NCBI GenBank assembly: GCA_015055865.1
Contig: SVHK01000016.1
Span: forward strand, 1 to 35,185
DNA: 35,185 nucleotides
DNA from: Clostridiales bacterium
GTDB lineage: Bacteria; Bacillota; Clostridia; Christensenellales; Borkfalkiaceae
Direction of reading: 5' to 3'
The position numbers and the translations under genes are program-made. The notes beneath the pieces were generated by a model. That model saw only the letters and a list, made by a program, of their open reading frames with translations, made no database searches and had not been told where the DNA came from. Shown piece after piece: positions 9,533-17,090 of this stretch. Position 1 is the first letter of the stretch; each line of letters starts with the position of its first letter.

Positions 9533-9571
9533 AACGCCCCAAATTGCAACATCGCAATTTGGGGCGTTTTT
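9533..9571 (+). terminator. Terminator of the surface protein gene
   Basis: Perfect 15-bp stem AACGCCCCAAATTGC/GCAATTTGGGGCGTT with a 6-nt loop and a U-tract. Confidence 0.95.
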
Positions 9572-9638
9572 CGTCCTATTTTACACTATTATATATTATA
9601 ATTAAAATTTTACCATTCCTAAAAAGCAAAAACGATAA

Positions 9639-9674
9639 AAAACGACGGGTTTCTATTGAAACTCGTCGTTTTTT
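9639..9674 (-). terminator. Terminator of gldA
   Basis: 15-bp stem AAAACGACGGGTTTC with GAAACTCGTCGTTTT (one G-U type mismatch), 4-nt loop, with U-tracts on both strands. It lies 37 bases after the gldA stop on the minus strand. Confidence 0.85.
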
Positions 9675-9710
9675 ATAACCTTTTATTTACATTAAAAATA
9701 ACTTAGCCAA

Positions 9711-10808
9711 TTAAAGGTTAAGAAGATATCTACCGTAAGCGTCCGCCGCCTTCATTGCAGCAACAACCTTTTCAGCAGTAACTTCAAAAGGCATATTGTG
9801 AATAGTTTCGCCAGGAACGGTAGCAGCTTTAGCAACCGCGAGAAGCTTTTCGTCGGTAATCTCGGTAACACCAAGTTCGCCAAGCGTTACGGGAAGCCCT
9901 ACTTCGATACAGAAGCTCATAATTTCGTCAAGCTCTTCGCTAGGAACGTTTTCAAGCATAAGTTGGGTAAGCACGCCAAAAGCAACCTTTTCGCCGTGAT
10001 ACATATGATGGCATTCAGGAAGAACGGTAAGTCCGTTGTGAATAGCGTGAGCCGCCGCAAGTCCGCCCGACTCAAACCCAATACCCGAAAGAAGCGTATT
10101 CGCTTCAATAACTTTTTCAACCGACTCGGTACAAGCGCCCGTTTCAAGCGCAAGCTTAGCCTTTACCCCTTCTTCAAGCAACGTATTCAAGCAAAGTTCG
10201 GCAAGCGCCATAGCCGCGCAGGTAACTTTACCGCCAGCGCAAGTACCAGCGTCCTTTTGCTTAGTCGCTCTTGCTTCGTAATAAGTCGCGAGAGCGTCGC
10301 CAATGCCGGCTACGGTAAGACGAGCGGGCGATTTAGCAATGATAGAAGTGTCCATAAGGACCATATTAGGATTAGCGGGAAGCCAATGATATTCCTCAAA
10401 TACGCCCTCGTCGGTATAGATAACCGAAAGCGCGGAACAAGGCGCGTCGGTCGATGCAATCGTGGGACAAATAATAACGGGAACTTTACCTGCGTTTGCA
10501 ACCGCTTTAGCCGTGTCAAGTATTTTACCGCCGCCAATACCGATAACCATATCGCAGGCATTCGTTTTCATAACTTCGATAAGTCTATTGACTTCGTTCC
10601 AAGAACATTCGCCGTTAAAGTAGTCGTAAACTACGCCAACTTCGCTTGCGCCGAAGCTTGCTTCGAGCGTTGCGCCGATTCTCTTGTAACCAGAAGCGGT
10701 GATAACCACGAGAGCCTTTTTACCGTACGCCTTTGCGTAATCAGCAATCTTGCTCATTTCGCCTGCGCCCTGAACGTATTTGTTCGGACAAATAAGAATT
10801 TTAGCCAT
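9711..10808 (-). CDS. gldA: Glycerol dehydrogenase, iron-containing ADH family
   Basis: Cytoplasmic NAD-dependent enzyme interconverting glycerol and dihydroxyacetone. 365 residues, normal for GldA. The nucleotide-binding GGGKILDTAKA is at 92-102 and STDAPCSALSVIY at 119-131. The metal ligands of the family are all in place: Asp171 (GIGDALATY), His254 (AHAIHNGL) and His271 (MYHGEKVAFG). AAGGAG sits 7 bases before the ATG, and a consensus promoter precedes it. It is monocistronic. A fructose-6-phosphate-aldolase-type gene at 32491 would produce dihydroxyacetone, a possible metabolic link although the genes are 22 kb apart. Confidence 0.95.
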   Translation of the reverse strand: MAKILICPNKYVQGAGEMSKIADYAKAYGKKALVVITASGYKRIGATLEASFGASEVGVVYDYFNGECSWNEVNRLIEVMKTNACDMVIGIGGGKILDTAKAVANAGKVPVIICPTIASTDAPCSALSVIYTDEGVFEEYHWLPANPNMVLMDTSIIAKSPARLTVAGIGDALATYYEARATKQKDAGTCAGGKVTCAAMALAELCLNTLLEEGVKAKLALETGACTESVEKVIEANTLLSGIGFESGGLAAAHAIHNGLTVLPECHHMYHGEKVAFGVLTQLMLENVPSEELDEIMSFCIEVGLPVTLGELGVTEITDEKLLAVAKAATVPGETIHNMPFEVTAEKVVAAMKAADAYGRYLLNL

Positions 10809-10846
10809 TTTGTTTCTCCTTTTTATTTTTTAAAGATATCGTAAAT

Positions 10847-10875
10847 ATTATATACTATAATTAATAAAATGTCAA
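10847..10875 (-). promoter_or_regulatory. gldA promoter
   Basis: Minus strand: TTGACA (10870-10875), 17-bp spacer, TATAAT (10847-10852), a full consensus sigma-A promoter about 40 bases before the start codon. Confidence 0.85.
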
Positions 10876-10992
10876 CATAATAAACAATTTTATTTTTATT
10901 AGCTGGCATTAATTTATTCAAACCCTTTAACCAAATTATCTTTTCCAAAAATTTGGAAACCAAATTAGTCCCCAAACACACTTTTATGAATT

Positions 10993-11100
10993 TTAAGGCA
11001 AAGCGTTTTGCTCTCGCAAAACGGCTCCCACCCTCAAGTCCCGTTGCAACATCGTAAATCAAAAAATCCGAGAATGGAAGTTTCCATTCTCGGATTTTTG
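10993..11100. repeat. 108-bp direct repeat, copy A
   Basis: Identical over all 108 bases to 12111-12218. Contains a hairpin CGTTTTGC-TCTC-GCAAAACG, an 11-base match to the T-arm of the local tRNA-Pro (TCAAGTCCCGT at 11034-11044), and an 18-bp-stem hairpin at 11062-11099 with U-tracts on both sides that can act as a bidirectional terminator. The gene-free stretch 10809-11189 holds this copy, the gldA promoter, and a short direct repeat (ACAACAAAATNTCTAAAA near 11105 and 11147). Confidence 0.95.
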
Positions 11101-11189
11101 CATTAGTACAACAAAATCTCTAAAATCGTCCCTTTTTTATAGGGTAGAACAACAAAATATCTAAAAAATAATACTTTGTGTTGAAATTG

Positions 11190-11678
11190 TTAATCTTGCT
11201 TATTTTTGTTTTCTTTAAAAAGCAATACTTCATCGTATGTAGGCGAATATAGTATTCTGACTTCTTTATCAATATAACGTTTAAAACATCTATCGTAAAT
11301 ACTATGCTTTCGCAATTTTTTATTTTGATAATGAAAAGAAACTGATATTTTTATTCCTTTATAACTTAATCCCCAATTTGTATCTTTATCAAAAAATTTG
11401 GCAATGGTTATAATCTCGATGGCATCGGATAAACACTTTTTGGCATATAATCGGTTTTTGCAACCTTTAATAAGTTCGACGGCAAACAACCCAACTAAAA
11501 AAACATCAACAAGCACAGTAAAGACACTTGCAGTTGGATTTTCTTTCCATAAAACAGCAACCGCAAAATATGCAAATCCGAAAATCATTACTGTTGCTAA
11601 AATTATAATAAAACTCAATGCAAAGTTTCCCCAATATCTACCATATTTGAATGTTGCAACGATTTTATTCGTTTTCAT
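11190..11678 (-). CDS. Small membrane protein, unknown function (DUF3592-like pattern)
   Basis: 162 residues. Two hydrophobic segments at about 18-45 (FALSFIIILATVMIFGFAYF) and 54-75, then a soluble C-terminal part containing a tyrosine-rich stretch ending DKEVRILYSPTYDEVLLF. That ending recalls the V-x-V-x-Y-x-P close of DUF3592-type membrane proteins; this is resemblance only. The ATG at 11678 was chosen; a TTG 42 bases upstream gives a longer form, and neither has a strong ribosome site. Base composition is more AT-rich than the neighbours and it lies between the two 108-bp repeats, so it may be horizontally acquired cargo. Confidence 0.6.
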   Translation of the reverse strand: MKTNKIVATFKYGRYWGNFALSFIIILATVMIFGFAYFAVAVLWKENPTASVFTVLVDVFLVGLFAVELIKGCKNRLYAKKCLSDAIEIITIAKFFDKDTNWGLSYKGIKISVSFHYQNKKLRKHSIYDRCFKRYIDKEVRILYSPTYDEVLLFKENKNKQD

Positions 11679-11746
11679 AATTTTCTCTGCCACTTTACTA
11701 TATATTAACAAAACAAACAAGCGTAAGTTTTTTAGAAATTATTGTT

Positions 11747-11775
11747 ATTATAACATAAAAGTTTAATTTTTTCAA
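11747..11775 (-). promoter_or_regulatory. Promoter of the 11190-11678 gene
   Basis: Minus strand: TTGAAA (11770-11775), 17-bp spacer, TATAAT (11747-11752). Confidence 0.65.
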
Positions 11776-11806
11776 GCCTTTTGATATTTCAAAATTCAAA
11801 TTTTAG

Positions 11807-12034
11807 ATTCAAGTCCCGTCGTGGGAGTGTAAAATGTTGGAGTGTTCTTAGGTTTGTTATTAAAAAGTCAAACGGCGGTTTTAGGAATTTAGACAACCTA
11901 ATTACGCCGTTTTTCATTTCGCATTATCAAAAATTTATCAAAATAATCAAAAAAGACATAAAAATTCAAAAAGAAAACACATTTAGCGTTTAGACAAATG
12001 TGTTTTACTTATGTGGTTGAAACGACGGGACTTG
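11807..12034. repeat. Inverted tRNA 3'-end fragments enclosing two hairpins
   Basis: ATTCAAGTCCCGTCGT at 11807-11822 matches the T-arm and acceptor of the local tRNA-Pro in inverted orientation. GGTTGAAACGACGGGACTTG at 12015-12034 matches the attachment core at 18 of 20 bases in direct orientation. Between them lie two hairpins: an imperfect one around AAACGGCG/CGCCGTTT (about 11868-11914) and AAAACACATTT/AAATGTGTTTT (about 11970-12006). No convincing gene is seen in 11679-12714 other than repeats, att-like sequence and terminators. Confidence 0.7.
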
Positions 12035-12110
12035 CGCCTTTAGCGGCGCGCCCCGCTCCGACGTTCTCAACGTCGTCCTTTGCCGTCAAGTTTTTCGTTA
12101 TCCAACTTTC

Positions 12111-12218
12111 TTAAGGCAAAGCGTTTTGCTCTCGCAAAACGGCTCCCACCCTCAAGTCCCGTTGCAACATCGTAAATCAAAAAATCCGAGAATGGAAGTT
12201 TCCATTCTCGGATTTTTG
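12111..12218. repeat. 108-bp direct repeat, copy B
   Basis: Perfect copy of 10993-11100, 1118 bases downstream in the same orientation. Its last bases run directly into the left attachment core of the integrated element at 12214-12239. Its hairpin (12180-12217) ends exactly at the element border. Confidence 0.95.
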
Positions 12219-12239
12219 GTTGAGGCGACGGGACTTGAA
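12214..12239. repeat. attL: Left attachment site of the integrated element
   Basis: 26-base direct repeat of 20060-20085. It contains the CCA end, discriminator, acceptor and T-arm portion of the tRNA-Pro 3' end (GGTTGAGGCGACGGGACTTG, plus strand). Only the 3' fragment is present here; the full tRNA is at the other end. Confidence 0.92.
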
Positions 12240-12604
12240 GCTATTTCATAACAAGAAAACCCCTTTATTTCTAAAGGAATAGACAACTCTTCCCCTTTAC
12301 TTCCCCAACAAAAACGAAGTCCTGTTTTGCAAATTTCACGTCATTCACTATTTAATTGCCTTTTTGCGCTTATACTTCGTCAACGTAATACATACGCGAC
12401 GTAGAACGCCGTTCCCGGCGTTCCCGTTTCGATTCAATCCGCCTTTCTCGTTTCGACGGCGCGCCGTTCTCGGCAAGCCGTCCTATATTAAATAATAAAA
12501 ATCATATAATAATGTCGCGCGCGTGAGTAGCGAGTTATTTCGCGGACTTATTCGGGGAAGTATTCAACACTCAAAAGTTTGATAACTAATTCAGTAAAAC
12601 AAAA

Positions 12605-12640
12605 CAAAAAAAACGCCCGGCTTAAAGTTAAACCGAACGT
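12605..12640 (-). terminator. Terminator of the element's minus-strand operon
   Basis: Minus strand: imperfect stem ACGTTCGGTTTAA with TTAAGCCGGGCGT (G-U pairs) followed by eight Ts. A second small hairpin AAAAGAGCG/CGCCCTTTT at 12657-12678 lies between it and the stop of the replication gene. Confidence 0.75.
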
Positions 12641-12714
12641 CATTTTTACACGACTAAAAGAGCGATAACCGCCCTTTTCTTTTTTTATCCAATTCGCCTA
12701 CGCCTACCCATTAT

Positions 12715-13794
12715 TTACCGCCCCCCGGTATCATAGCATTTACACGCTTTACCGTTTGGAAGAAATCCCGTATCGCTACAGCATTTGCACGCATAACGCG
12801 GTACAAGCATTTCTTCAGATAAATTCATATCCTTTAGCATTTTTAAACGTTGTGCTTTCAAAAGCTCTTTTTGAGCCTTTAACACGTCAACCTTTGCCGG
12901 TTCTCGAAGCTCCGCCTTTGCGATGGAAAGCTCCATCAACGACAAACGCTTTGTTACGTCGCGAAATTTCTCGTCTTTATTGGCAATCGCAAGATAACGT
13001 TCTGCACGACGTTCCGCGCTTTCTCGCGCTATTGAATAATACCGTTCTCTATCCGTACGAGCGTTAGCCGATTCAACGTCTTTTGACGTTTTAGGCGCTG
13101 AAATCTTACGTTTTACGATATACTTAGTATAGGCGTAACATTCGCGCGATACTTCGTAACCGCTTAATTTATAACGGTTTATCCCTTTATTTTTTGACGA
13201 ACGATAAACAAGCCCTGCTTTCATTAAAGCAAGAATCGCTTTTTTTACCGTTGTTTCGGATAAATTCAATATACGCGCCAATTTCTTATTTGAAACACGG
13301 TACACTCCTCCCCCGGTCTTTGCGTTTCCGCCGTTACCAGCGTAAGCACATTCCGTCATCAAACGAGCAAGAACGCGTATTTCCGACAAGAATAAACGAC
13401 GACGCTCCCCGGAAACACAAATTTCCGCCGTATATAAATACTGCGGAATAGTATCATATTGACGTCCGGAACATTCTTCCGTCGCCTTATAAGCCGTACC
13501 GTCTTGGTCGCGGTCTATTTTTTCAATCTTTTTGGAAGAACGCAATTGCTCGAACGCGTTCGCAACCGTCGAACGCGCAAAGCCAAATTCTTCTCGAACT
13601 TGTCCGTATGTAAGCCGGCACGTCGCGTCCGGATTTGACGTTTTTGAAAAGTTATAAATCTTTCCTAAAAGAGCATACGCAGACGGCGTAAAACGGCGCT
13701 CATCGCCCTTTTGACGATATAAAGAAAGCGGAACTCGATTAAATAAACCGAGCTTGCTCTCATCTAATTTTAACGTCAATACCGCCGTCGCCAT
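12715..13794 (-). CDS. Putative replication initiator, two winged helices plus cysteine motif
   Basis: 359 residues. Residues 34-90 look like a first winged helix (FTPSAYALLGKIYNF, then LTYGQVREEFGFARSTVANAF). Residues 165-205 hold a second (VSNKKLARILNLSETTVKKA). A charged helical region follows, and the protein ends in CKCCSDTGFLPNGKACKC, resembling the CxxC-DTG cysteine motif of DnaC/DnaI-type helicase loaders. Two winged helices are typical of plasmid and phage initiators such as RepA/Rep_3, but no family can be fixed by eye. AAAGGAG lies 6 bases before the ATG, and the gene follows the small winged-helix gene by 11 bases. Likely role: binding the element origin and recruiting the host helicase (inference). 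Confidence 0.6.
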   Translation of the reverse strand: MATAVLTLKLDESKLGLFNRVPLSLYRQKGDERRFTPSAYALLGKIYNFSKTSNPDATCRLTYGQVREEFGFARSTVANAFEQLRSSKKIEKIDRDQDGTAYKATEECSGRQYDTIPQYLYTAEICVSGERRRLFLSEIRVLARLMTECAYAGNGGNAKTGGGVYRVSNKKLARILNLSETTVKKAILALMKAGLVYRSSKNKGINRYKLSGYEVSRECYAYTKYIVKRKISAPKTSKDVESANARTDRERYYSIARESAERRAERYLAIANKDEKFRDVTKRLSLMELSIAKAELREPAKVDVLKAQKELLKAQRLKMLKDMNLSEEMLVPRYACKCCSDTGFLPNGKACKCYDTGGR

Positions 13795-13805
13795 TATTAA
13801 CTCCT

Positions 13806-14057
13806 TTATTCTTCAAACCAGATTATTGAATCGCGAACGCACAATTCACGGTCAACAATTTGAATTGTTCCGTATCTAATCATTTGGTCAATCGCATACT
13901 TTACGCTTGAGCGCCCGAGTTTTAGCTGTTCGGCTATTTCGCCGTAGTCAACTCGCCCCGTTCCAGCGCCGATTTTCTCAATGATAATTTTCAATATTTC
14001 AATCGACGTCTCGTTTAGACGCCGTATTTTGTCTAATCGAACCGCTGTTTTTATCAT
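13806..14057 (-). CDS. Small winged-helix DNA-binding protein
   Basis: 83 residues with a clear winged-helix pattern: YGEIAEQLKLGRSSVKYAIDQMIRYGTI at about 38-66, with the recognition helix around SSVKYAI and a wing ending in ELCVRD. AAGGA sits close to the ATG. Immediately upstream is the structured non-coding region at 14096-14334, and immediately downstream is the replication-type gene. It could be a copy-number or transcription regulator for that region. No family assigned. Confidence 0.65.
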   Translation of the reverse strand: MIKTAVRLDKIRRLNETSIEILKIIIEKIGAGTGRVDYGEIAEQLKLGRSSVKYAIDQMIRYGTIQIVDRELCVRDSIIWFEE

Positions 14058-14095
14058 ATTTTCCTTATTTTTTCGCGTTTTTAGGTATTACAGTC

Positions 14096-14334
14096 GGAGT
14101 TTTATGCGACAAGCGCAAAAACTCCTGACAAGGAAACGGCCCGCGTTTCTCACGACTTAATCATACGCTCATTTTTCCGTCGTCGGATAGGAATTTCGGG
14201 GCGCGAATTTGTAAAGGGAGTTGCGACGAAAAAATTATCGAAATTCGATTATTTTATATCGCGCAACTCGTTTTTACAAAATTCGCGACGGAAACCCGAA
14301 ATTCTAGCGCCTACGGCGCGGCTGATTAAGCGTG
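14096..14334. other. Structured non-coding region, candidate origin or packaging signal
   Basis: Lies in the gene-free gap 14058-14391. Hairpins: GGAGTTTT..AAAACTCC with inner TGCG/CGCA (14096-14125); GAAACG-GCCCG-CGTTTC (14133-14149); a long imperfect inverted repeat with arms 14191-14225 and 14262-14304 whose loop holds ATCGAA-A-TTCGAT (14237-14249); GCGCC-TAC-GGCGC (14307-14319); and an outer pair CACGACTTAATCA (14151-14163) with TGATTAAGCGTG (14323-14334). Such dense structure is typical of single-strand replication origins, packaging signals or transfer origins. Function not proven. Confidence 0.7.
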
Positions 14335-14391
14335 TGTGCGCCGTTGTGCCGAACTCGTCGTTTTATAGCGCTCTTACGGAAAACAAGCATT

Positions 14392-16362
14392 TTATTTTGC
14401 TTTTTCCGTTATTTTTTTATTTTTTTTATTCCAACTTCCGCTGAACGCGCGCATAAAATCCTTTACCATATACGAATTTTGCGCAATCATTTCGTCCATC
14501 GTCATTGACCTGTCTTTATACATAGGCACGTCATTCAACCCCATTGTCGCGCTCTTAATTTTTCTATAATAAAAAGCGCCGAGCGCGTCCGTTCTAAAGC
14601 GTCCGCGATAAGCTACAAGCGAAATCAAAGGCAATTTTTTATCCGCCGCTAAAATTTCGTTATCTGCGCCGTCTTCTATCTTTAACTCAAGCGGATAATA
14701 TGAAAAAATATTCTTATACCGTATATAATGACGATAAATCGGCGTGTATATCAGCCACAAAAAGCGCTCCAGCGCCGTATTGCTCCCTTTCTTCTTTCGC
14801 AAGTAGAGATAAATCGTGTCAAATATAGCAGACGCCAGCAAATAAATAGCTTCGTCAATCGCAAAAAACGGTACAAAAAACCTAATATTTTTAGACGAAC
14901 GAATATAAATTTTCGTCATAAGGTCTGTATTATCAACGCCAAGCGAGCCTGCACGTTGCGCGTCAGACAAATCTTCTTGATAAGTGAAATTATCACACGT
15001 CGCAATATGCGTCCTAATCTTCGTATCGACTTCTTCAAGGTCGTTATTTTGTGTCGGCTCATTTTCGCCGGCTACCGTTTGACGTCGCGTAAGTTGATTT
15101 TTTCTCTCCTTGTCACGTTCCATCACAGCCTTAATGCCAAACTCAAACGAATTATTCTCCGCATTGTAGGGGTCAAATTGCTCACCGAGCCGAAAGGCAT
15201 CGTTATTTATACGGTGCGACCATTGCGTCCTTCTATGCGACGCATAGGTATTCATTTCCACAAGATTATTCTTGAACTCAGGAAGATTCCCTTCGTCATT
15301 CAACTCAAAATCCGCCCTTATTGGATAATTAGACATATCAATCGGCGTTGGGTGTGAATATAAGTAAAATTGCTTGCCGTAGTTCTCAAGCGCGTCGTAC
15401 AAAGCTACAAGCTCAAGCCCGTCGTCGAATATTTCGCGCTCATTTTTGTAACCGAAAATATAATTATCGAAATTATAATTCCAATGACGTCGCAAATGCC
15501 GGCGAATCCAACGTTTTTGCTCTTCCGTATGCTTTTTCTCATTTAAAGACGCCCATTTCAAAAACAAAAACAACGTATGAAATCTCGTCCAATTATAAAG
15601 CACGTGCTTTTTTCTACATTCGATTATATATCGAGCATACACTATCCAAGGAAAGCTTGGAAATTGTTTCGTTCGGTTAAGAAAACCTTGTTTTGCCTGC
15701 GGTCTTAATATCTTTGACTCCGAAAGCGTTTTCCATTGCGTCAATAACGAAGTCTTTTTTGAACGTTGCTTACCGTTCAAGAACTTAGCGCCAAGATACT
15801 CTTTCAAAAACTTAACGTTTTTCTCAATACCGCCCTTAATCCCGGCAACTCCTATTTTTACCCGAATGTAATCAAATACTTTATATCCGATAATAACCCA
15901 AGCCCAAGCAGGAAAAAAGAACAAAGGTACGGTAAAATCAGCAAGTACTTTCGCCAAAAAGACCAACGTCGCTTCAAAATCAAACGAAACCGCAAAGTAA
16001 AAATACCAAGCTACCGTTTCAATCGCAATCGTTGCGCCGGAAAGATTATATAGCCAAATCCCCCCAAGCACGCGAACGTACCATTTTTTTCTTTTTAAAA
16101 ATCGAAGATATTTTCTCACGTAAAATTTAGCCGGGCGAATAGTCCGCCTGTAAATCCTACGCCAAAATATCAACGATTTTGAATCTACGTTATGCGCGGT
16201 ATCTTTCGAACCGTAAATGATAACGACAAGAAAAACGAGCGCGAACGTCGGCAATAATAGCATTGTCAACGTCTGAGATACTTGATATGCGACGTCGCCT
16301 ACCTTTTCAAGGTATATTTCAACGAACGTCCAATCCGAAACAATCGAAAACCAAAGGTTCAT
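14392..16362 (-). CDS. Large membrane protein with Zot/pI-like motif order
   Basis: 656 residues. Hydrophobic segments at about 31-51, 100-127 and 131-165 precede a soluble domain. Residues 197-205 read GKQRSKKTS, a P-loop-like stretch in which the last glycine is lysine. Residues 331-352 (QFYLYSHPTPIDMSNYPIRADF) could be the second strand of the fold, FGIKAVMERDKERKN at 408-422 could be the Walker B region, and a QR-containing segment (DLSDAQRAGSLGVDN) could be the sensor region. This order recalls Zot/pI ATPases that drive filamentous-phage extrusion, but the P-loop is degraded and the assignment rests on pattern memory. It lies downstream of small membrane-protein genes, as in inoviruses. 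Stretches rich in basic and aromatic residues fit a membrane-bound machine. ATG at 16362 with GGGA-type sequence upstream. Confidence 0.5.
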   Translation of the reverse strand: MNLWFSIVSDWTFVEIYLEKVGDVAYQVSQTLTMLLLPTFALVFLVVIIYGSKDTAHNVDSKSLIFWRRIYRRTIRPAKFYVRKYLRFLKRKKWYVRVLGGIWLYNLSGATIAIETVAWYFYFAVSFDFEATLVFLAKVLADFTVPLFFFPAWAWVIIGYKVFDYIRVKIGVAGIKGGIEKNVKFLKEYLGAKFLNGKQRSKKTSLLTQWKTLSESKILRPQAKQGFLNRTKQFPSFPWIVYARYIIECRKKHVLYNWTRFHTLFLFLKWASLNEKKHTEEQKRWIRRHLRRHWNYNFDNYIFGYKNEREIFDDGLELVALYDALENYGKQFYLYSHPTPIDMSNYPIRADFELNDEGNLPEFKNNLVEMNTYASHRRTQWSHRINNDAFRLGEQFDPYNAENNSFEFGIKAVMERDKERKNQLTRRQTVAGENEPTQNNDLEEVDTKIRTHIATCDNFTYQEDLSDAQRAGSLGVDNTDLMTKIYIRSSKNIRFFVPFFAIDEAIYLLASAIFDTIYLYLRKKKGSNTALERFLWLIYTPIYRHYIRYKNIFSYYPLELKIEDGADNEILAADKKLPLISLVAYRGRFRTDALGAFYYRKIKSATMGLNDVPMYKDRSMTMDEMIAQNSYMVKDFMRAFSGSWNKKNKKITEKAK

Positions 16363-16377
16363 TATCCCACGGAGTAT

Positions 16378-16896
16378 TTATATATCTCCGAACTCTAACA
16401 AGTAAATTATCGCGAGTATAACTTTTTGTTTTTCAGTTGAAAACATTTTTGGAACAAAAAGTTCACGCGCTCGCTCTACACCCCGTCGAAGCTCTCGACG
16501 CGTAATACCGTATTTCCGACAAATATTTGCTTGCCTTTTGCTAAAATTATTCTTTGGAGAAAACTCGTCGTCGCAAATACAGTCTTCGCTCTCGCCGGGA
16601 GCTTCGCTTGAAATTTCTTCTGCAGGGGATTTTGCCTTTCTACTCTTGCGGAGCGCCTTTACGCGCTCGCTTTCTTCTTTTGCCTTTTTCAAAAACGCCA
16701 ATTCTTTTTCGCTCTCGTAGTTCTCAAGCTCAAGCGCCGTCATTTTATCACGTTCTTCTTCCGTCAACGTTTCTCCGGGAACGTAATTCTTCTTGCTTTC
16801 TTTTGGTAACGTCGTTTTTACCATCGTTGGCGCGACCGTCATTTTGTCTATATTCATTTCTAATTGCCCGGGCAATTGCTTTTCGTTATTATTCAT
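16378..16896 (-). CDS. Charged coiled-coil-like element protein, unknown function
   Basis: 172 residues, no membrane span. N-terminal disordered region, then a long charged helix at about 47-95 (ERDKMTALELENYESEKELAF and following), an acidic cysteine-containing linker (EDCICDDEF), and a compact C-terminal part (FSKRQANICRKYGITRRELRRGV) that could be a small helix-turn-helix-like fold. Its ATG overlaps the stop of the 43-residue membrane protein gene by one base, and it ends 15 bases before the large membrane protein, so the three are likely co-translated. No family recognised. Confidence 0.65.
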   Translation of the reverse strand: MNNNEKQLPGQLEMNIDKMTVAPTMVKTTLPKESKKNYVPGETLTEEERDKMTALELENYESEKELAFLKKAKEESERVKALRKSRKAKSPAEEISSEAPGESEDCICDDEFSPKNNFSKRQANICRKYGITRRELRRGVERARELFVPKMFSTEKQKVILAIIYLLEFGDI

Positions 16897-17027
16897 CAGT
16901 ACAACTCACTCCAATTTGTATCTTCCGGTTGCGACGTTGGCGTTTCTCTTACAAAGAACCACCAACCGCACACAATCAGGGCAATTCCTAAAAGAACCGA
17001 ACCCACAAGAATTAATATCCTTTTCAT
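16896..17027 (-). CDS. 43-residue single-span membrane protein
   Basis: Reads MKRILILVGSVLLG then IALIVCGWWFFVRETPTS and a short acidic tail. One span with two basic residues at the inner side and an acidic C-terminus outside. AAGGTGGGG stands just before the ATG, and the stop overlaps the next gene (TGATG), so it is very likely expressed. Inoviruses encode several such tiny membrane proteins as coat or cap proteins just before their assembly ATPase; that parallel is inference. No sequence family recognised. Confidence 0.75.
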   Translation of the reverse strand: MKRILILVGSVLLGIALIVCGWWFFVRETPTSQPEDTNWSELY

Positions 17028-17090
17028 ACCCCACCTTTATAATCAATCTTTATGCCATTATTCGTGGTAACGGCATAAACAAACCGAAAT

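Noticed and set aside
9798-10844. 348-residue open frame antisense to gldA
   Set aside because: Shadow of a real gene with all GldA motifs and a perfect promoter; the antisense frame has no ribosome site and shows biased residues expected of a shadow.
11781-11993. 70-codon plus-strand frame between tRNA fragments
   Set aside because: It runs through a tRNA T-arm fragment and two hairpins, with no ribosome site; judged non-coding.
10993-12218. CRISPR array
   Set aside because: Only two long repeats 1.1 kb apart; no regular short repeat-spacer pattern and no cas gene.
12715-16362. Conjugative or mobilisable element (relaxase, coupling protein)
   Set aside because: No relaxase motif, no intact Walker motifs of a VirD4/FtsK coupling protein; the two-winged-helix protein is not a relaxase. 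An oriT in the structured region is not excluded.
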